Shown: positions 5,461 through 7,588 of the stretch, in pieces
Layout of the letters: each line of letters begins with the position of its first letter
Position numbering within the stretch: the stretch's first letter is position 1
NCBI GenBank assembly: GCA_030612345.1
Contig: JAUWOB010000042.1
Coordinates: 1 to 7,588 of the forward strand
From: Dehalococcoidia bacterium
GTDB taxonomy: Bacteria > Chloroflexota > Dehalococcoidia > GIF9 > AB-539-J10
Reading direction: 5' to 3'
Length of the DNA stretch: 7,588 nt
The notes under the pieces: model-generated
The model's database searches: none
Told to the model about the DNA's origin: nothing
What the model saw: only the letters and a program-made list of their open reading frames with translations
Translations under genes and position numbers: made by a program

Positions 5461-7588
5461 TCAAGCCACCAGTTCTGCAAGCAAGACTACGGCAGCTTCC
5501 TTATCCAGGGGCTGGTTGTTGTTGCCGCACTTGGGCGATTGCACGCAGGAGGGGCAGCCGTCAGTGCAGGGACATGCTTGTACGGCCTTCAAAGTGGCCT
5601 GCCAGAGTTCGCTTATCATTTCGAAGCCCTTTTCGGTGATGCCGATGCCTCCGGGGTAAGCATCGTAGATGAAGACCTGTGCCCTGCCGGTATCGGGATG
5701 AAGAGCAGTGGAAACGCCACCGATATCGTTGCGGTCACAGAGGGCAAACAGGGGGAGTATGCCGATGGCAGCGTGTTCACAGGCATGCAGGCCCCCGTGA
5801 AGGTCAAGCCAAGCGGCGGCTATCCTGTCGACCGCTTTGTGAGGCAAATCGAACCACAGCGCTTTCGTTGAAAAGCCCTGTTGCGGCAGAGCAAGAGGCT
5901 CCTCTCCAATGACCTCTTCGCTGAACTGCTTTTTCCGCTTGAAGCCAACTAGCGTGGTGGTGACGTCCACATCTCCGAAGCAGACCCTGACGCTATGACA
6001 ATCTCTTTCCTTGAGCAGGTTCCTGACCCGGACGTCGGTTATATCCATCGTCTGGGTGTAGTAATCCTCGGAACTCGGTTCTGCCCAGGCAATGCGCCGC
6101 GCCAGATCGAGTTCCATGATAAGGTAGGATTCACCCCGGTGGAGATAGATGGCGCCGGGATGTACCTGAAAGAAGGCGACGCTGGCTTCCACCGTCTCCA
6201 GCATATGGCCCTGCCGACGGTCAATGATGGCATAGTTTTGCCCTGCTGCTGCGCTGATGTTTATGTCCTGAGCGGGATAGGAGACAGAAGGAGCCGGATG
6301 CCATCTCTCGTGGCGTCTTCTTAAGCTCCCTGCTTGTTCCAACTCGCTTAGCATAGCGCCGGTGTCGGACACGAAGAATTCCTGCTCTTTGTTGGTCAAG
6401 GGTTTCTCCCAGGCAGCGCAGAGGAGGTGAGGCTTCAGGATATAAGGATTGCCGGGATTGATTATGGCGTTGTCGAAGTTCTTGCTGAAGAAGAAATCCG
6501 GGTTGCGCATCAAGTACTGGTCGAGCGGGCTTTCCTGGGCGATGAGAAAGCTCAAGGAGGTGTCAGCAGTTCGCCCGCTACGTCCGGCCTGCTGCCAGGC
6601 ACTGGCAATGCTGCCGGGGTAGCCTGTGAGCACGGTCGCCTCCAGGTCGCCGATGTTTATCCCCAGTTCCAGGGCTGTCGTGGCGACCAGACCGAGAAGT
6701 TCGCGGTCGAAGAACTGCTGCTCAATTCGCCGTCTGTCTTCGGGAAGGTACCCCGCCCGGTAAGGGCTGATCCTGCCTGAGAGAGAGGACGATAGATGTC
6801 CCCGGGTATAGATATAGATCAACTCGGTAAGCTTGCGAGTGCGGGCAAATACCAGACTACGGATACCCTTCCCAACAAGCTCAGTGAGCAGGAAAGCTGC
6901 CTCGCTGTTGGCACTGCGCCGGGCAGGCTTAGCCTCATCTAGAAAAGGCGGATTCCAGAAGGCGAAGTATTTCTCGCCGTGGGGTGAACCGTCTTCAACA
7001 ATGGCATCAAAAGGCAGGCCGACAAGGTTCTGTGCATGCTCGTCGGGATTGGCGATTGTGGCCGAGCAGCAGATGAACTGAGGACTAGACCCATAGAAAG
7101 CACAGAGACGGCGTAACCTGCGCAGGACGTTGGCTACGTGAGAACCGAAGACACCTCGATAAATGTGGGTCTCATCCACGACAACATATTTGAGGTTGCG
7201 AAGCAGTCTAGACCACGATCGATGGTTAGGCAAGATGCCCAGATGGAGCATATCCGGGTTAGTGAGCACTATCCTGGCCTGTTTTCTTATGCTCGCTCTC
7301 TCATCTCGCGGTGTATCGCCGTCGAAGGTAGCCATAGCCTCCGGGGAGATTGCCTCGCCCCCCCCTGTCGGGCCTCGCGCCGATAGGGAGCAAGCGATTT
7401 GTCTTACACTACGTAGCTGGTCCTGGGCCAGAGCTTTGGTGGGGAAGACATAGAGAGCGCGGCTATCCCTGTCATGCAAGAGGGCATCGAGAGTGGCTAA
7501 ATGATAACACAGGGTCTTGCCGCTTGCGCTTGGCGTGGCTATCACCACATTCCTCCCAGCCAGGATGGCATTCAAGGCTTTCGCCTGG
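5461..7588 (-). CDS. DEAD/DEAH-box helicase with C-terminal DUF1998 cysteine cluster (MrfA/YprA/Hrq1-like), N-terminus outside the window
   Basis: About 708 residues are visible and the frame stays open to the right edge, so the true start is outside. Counting from the leucine codon at 7575, superfamily 2 motifs appear in order: ATPSASGKT (Walker A, 13-21), FPTKALAQDQ (44-53), GDTPRDER (86-93), LTNPDMLH (104-111), VDETH (motif II, 133-137), SAT (171-173), LVFART (241-246), TTALELGINIGD (299-310) and QQAGRSGR (motif VI, 328-335). The C-terminal part ends with CPCTDGCPSCVQSPKCGN (668-685), the cysteine cluster of DUF1998 proteins. Characterised relatives include B. subtilis MrfA (YprA), a 3'-5' helicase that helps repair mitomycin damage, and the yeast/archaeal Hrq1 helicases, so a role in DNA-lesion repair is likely. 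A GC-rich loop at 65-77 looks like an inserted repeat. The next gene is fur-like, 90 bases on. Confidence 0.9.
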   Translation of the reverse strand, partial: QAKALNAILAGRNVVIATPSASGKTLCYHLATLDALLHDRDSRALYVFPTKALAQDQLRSVRQIACSLSARGPTGGGEAISPEAMATFDGDTPRDERASIRKQARIVLTNPDMLHLGILPNHRSWSRLLRNLKYVVVDETHIYRGVFGSHVANVLRRLRRLCAFYGSSPQFICCSATIANPDEHAQNLVGLPFDAIVEDGSPHGEKYFAFWNPPFLDEAKPARRSANSEAAFLLTELVGKGIRSLVFARTRKLTELIYIYTRGHLSSSLSGRISPYRAGYLPEDRRRIEQQFFDRELLGLVATTALELGINIGDLEATVLTGYPGSIASAWQQAGRSGRTADTSLSFLIAQESPLDQYLMRNPDFFFSKNFDNAIINPGNPYILKPHLLCAAWEKPLTNKEQEFFVSDTGAMLSELEQAGSLRRRHERWHPAPSVSYPAQDINISAAAGQNYAIIDRRQGHMLETVEASVAFFQVHPGAIYLHRGESYLIMELDLARRIAWAEPSSEDYYTQTMDITDVRVRNLLKERDCHSVRVCFGDVDVTTTLVGFKRKKQFSEEVIGEEPLALPQQGFSTKALWFDLPHKAVDRIAAAWLDLHGGLHACEHAAIGILPLFALCDRNDIGGVSTALHPDTGRAQVFIYDAYPGGIGITEKGFEMISELWQATLKAVQACPCTDGCPSCVQSPKCGNNNQPLDKEAAVVLLAELVA
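7343..7383 (-). repeat. Repeat-like insertion within the helicase gene
   Basis: On the minus strand this stretch reads GCGCGAGGCCCGACA, then eight Gs, then CGAGGCAATCTCC, and encodes ARGPTGGGEAIS. The GCGAGG...GCGAGGCAATCTC arrangement resembles a common dispersed intergenic repeat and the copy in the mtaB-recJ spacer (GCGGCGATCTC). It falls in the variable loop between helicase motifs Ia and Ib, just before FDGDTPRDER, where extra residues would be tolerated. The repeat assignment rests on resemblance and is not certain. Confidence 0.4.

Noticed and set aside
7573..7575. TTG as the start codon of the helicase
   Set aside because: It lies only about a dozen residues before the Walker A motif, and the frame continues open upstream (Q-A-K-A) to the window edge. 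Family members have further N-terminal residues, so the gene is treated as truncated by the window.
1..7588. tRNA or rRNA genes, CRISPR arrays, transposases, phage attachment sites
   Set aside because: Nothing with a cloverleaf, regular direct repeats with spacers, or transposase or integrase motifs was found on either strand.

Overview
This window holds ordinary bacterial housekeeping genes around one small, less familiar metal-regulation cluster. Roughly balanced base composition, GTG and TTG starts, weak Shine-Dalgarno sequences, and repeat-derived peptides of the [13 protein letters not shown] type inside conserved proteins suggest an uncultured Chloroflexota, possibly of the Dehalococcoidia. 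The lineage is an inference from these features, not a result of any search.

Layout from left to right. At the left edge is the N-terminal part of a tRNA methylthiotransferase of the MtaB type (minus strand, running off the window). A 255-base divergent spacer follows, carrying two promoters and a degenerate hairpin repeat. Next is recJ (plus strand, complete). It converges on a five-gene minus-strand run which, in the direction of transcription, reads: a MrfA/YprA/Hrq1-like DEAD/DEAH helicase with a C-terminal DUF1998 cysteine cluster (5' end outside the window), a Fur-family metalloregulator, a histidine-rich multi-pass membrane protein I cannot assign, ftsY and lgt.

The genes fall into three themes. 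RecJ and the helicase belong to DNA repair. FtsY (SRP receptor) and Lgt (lipoprotein lipidation) both serve membrane and secreted protein biogenesis. The Fur-like regulator and the membrane protein are 19 bases apart and look like an autoregulated metal-homeostasis pair. A 25-bp near-perfect palindrome with a 7-1-7 Fur-box core lies over the -35 of the fur promoter.

The most notable observations are: (1) the Fur box, promoter and His-rich membrane protein module, which may be an undescribed metal uptake or efflux system; (2) dispersed repeat sequence that has entered the reading frames of ftsY (about 74 codons between the N and G domains) and probably of the helicase, with relatives in the mtaB-recJ spacer; (3) promoters of mtaB and fur placed so that transcription should start at, or within two bases of, the start codon, predicting leaderless mRNAs.
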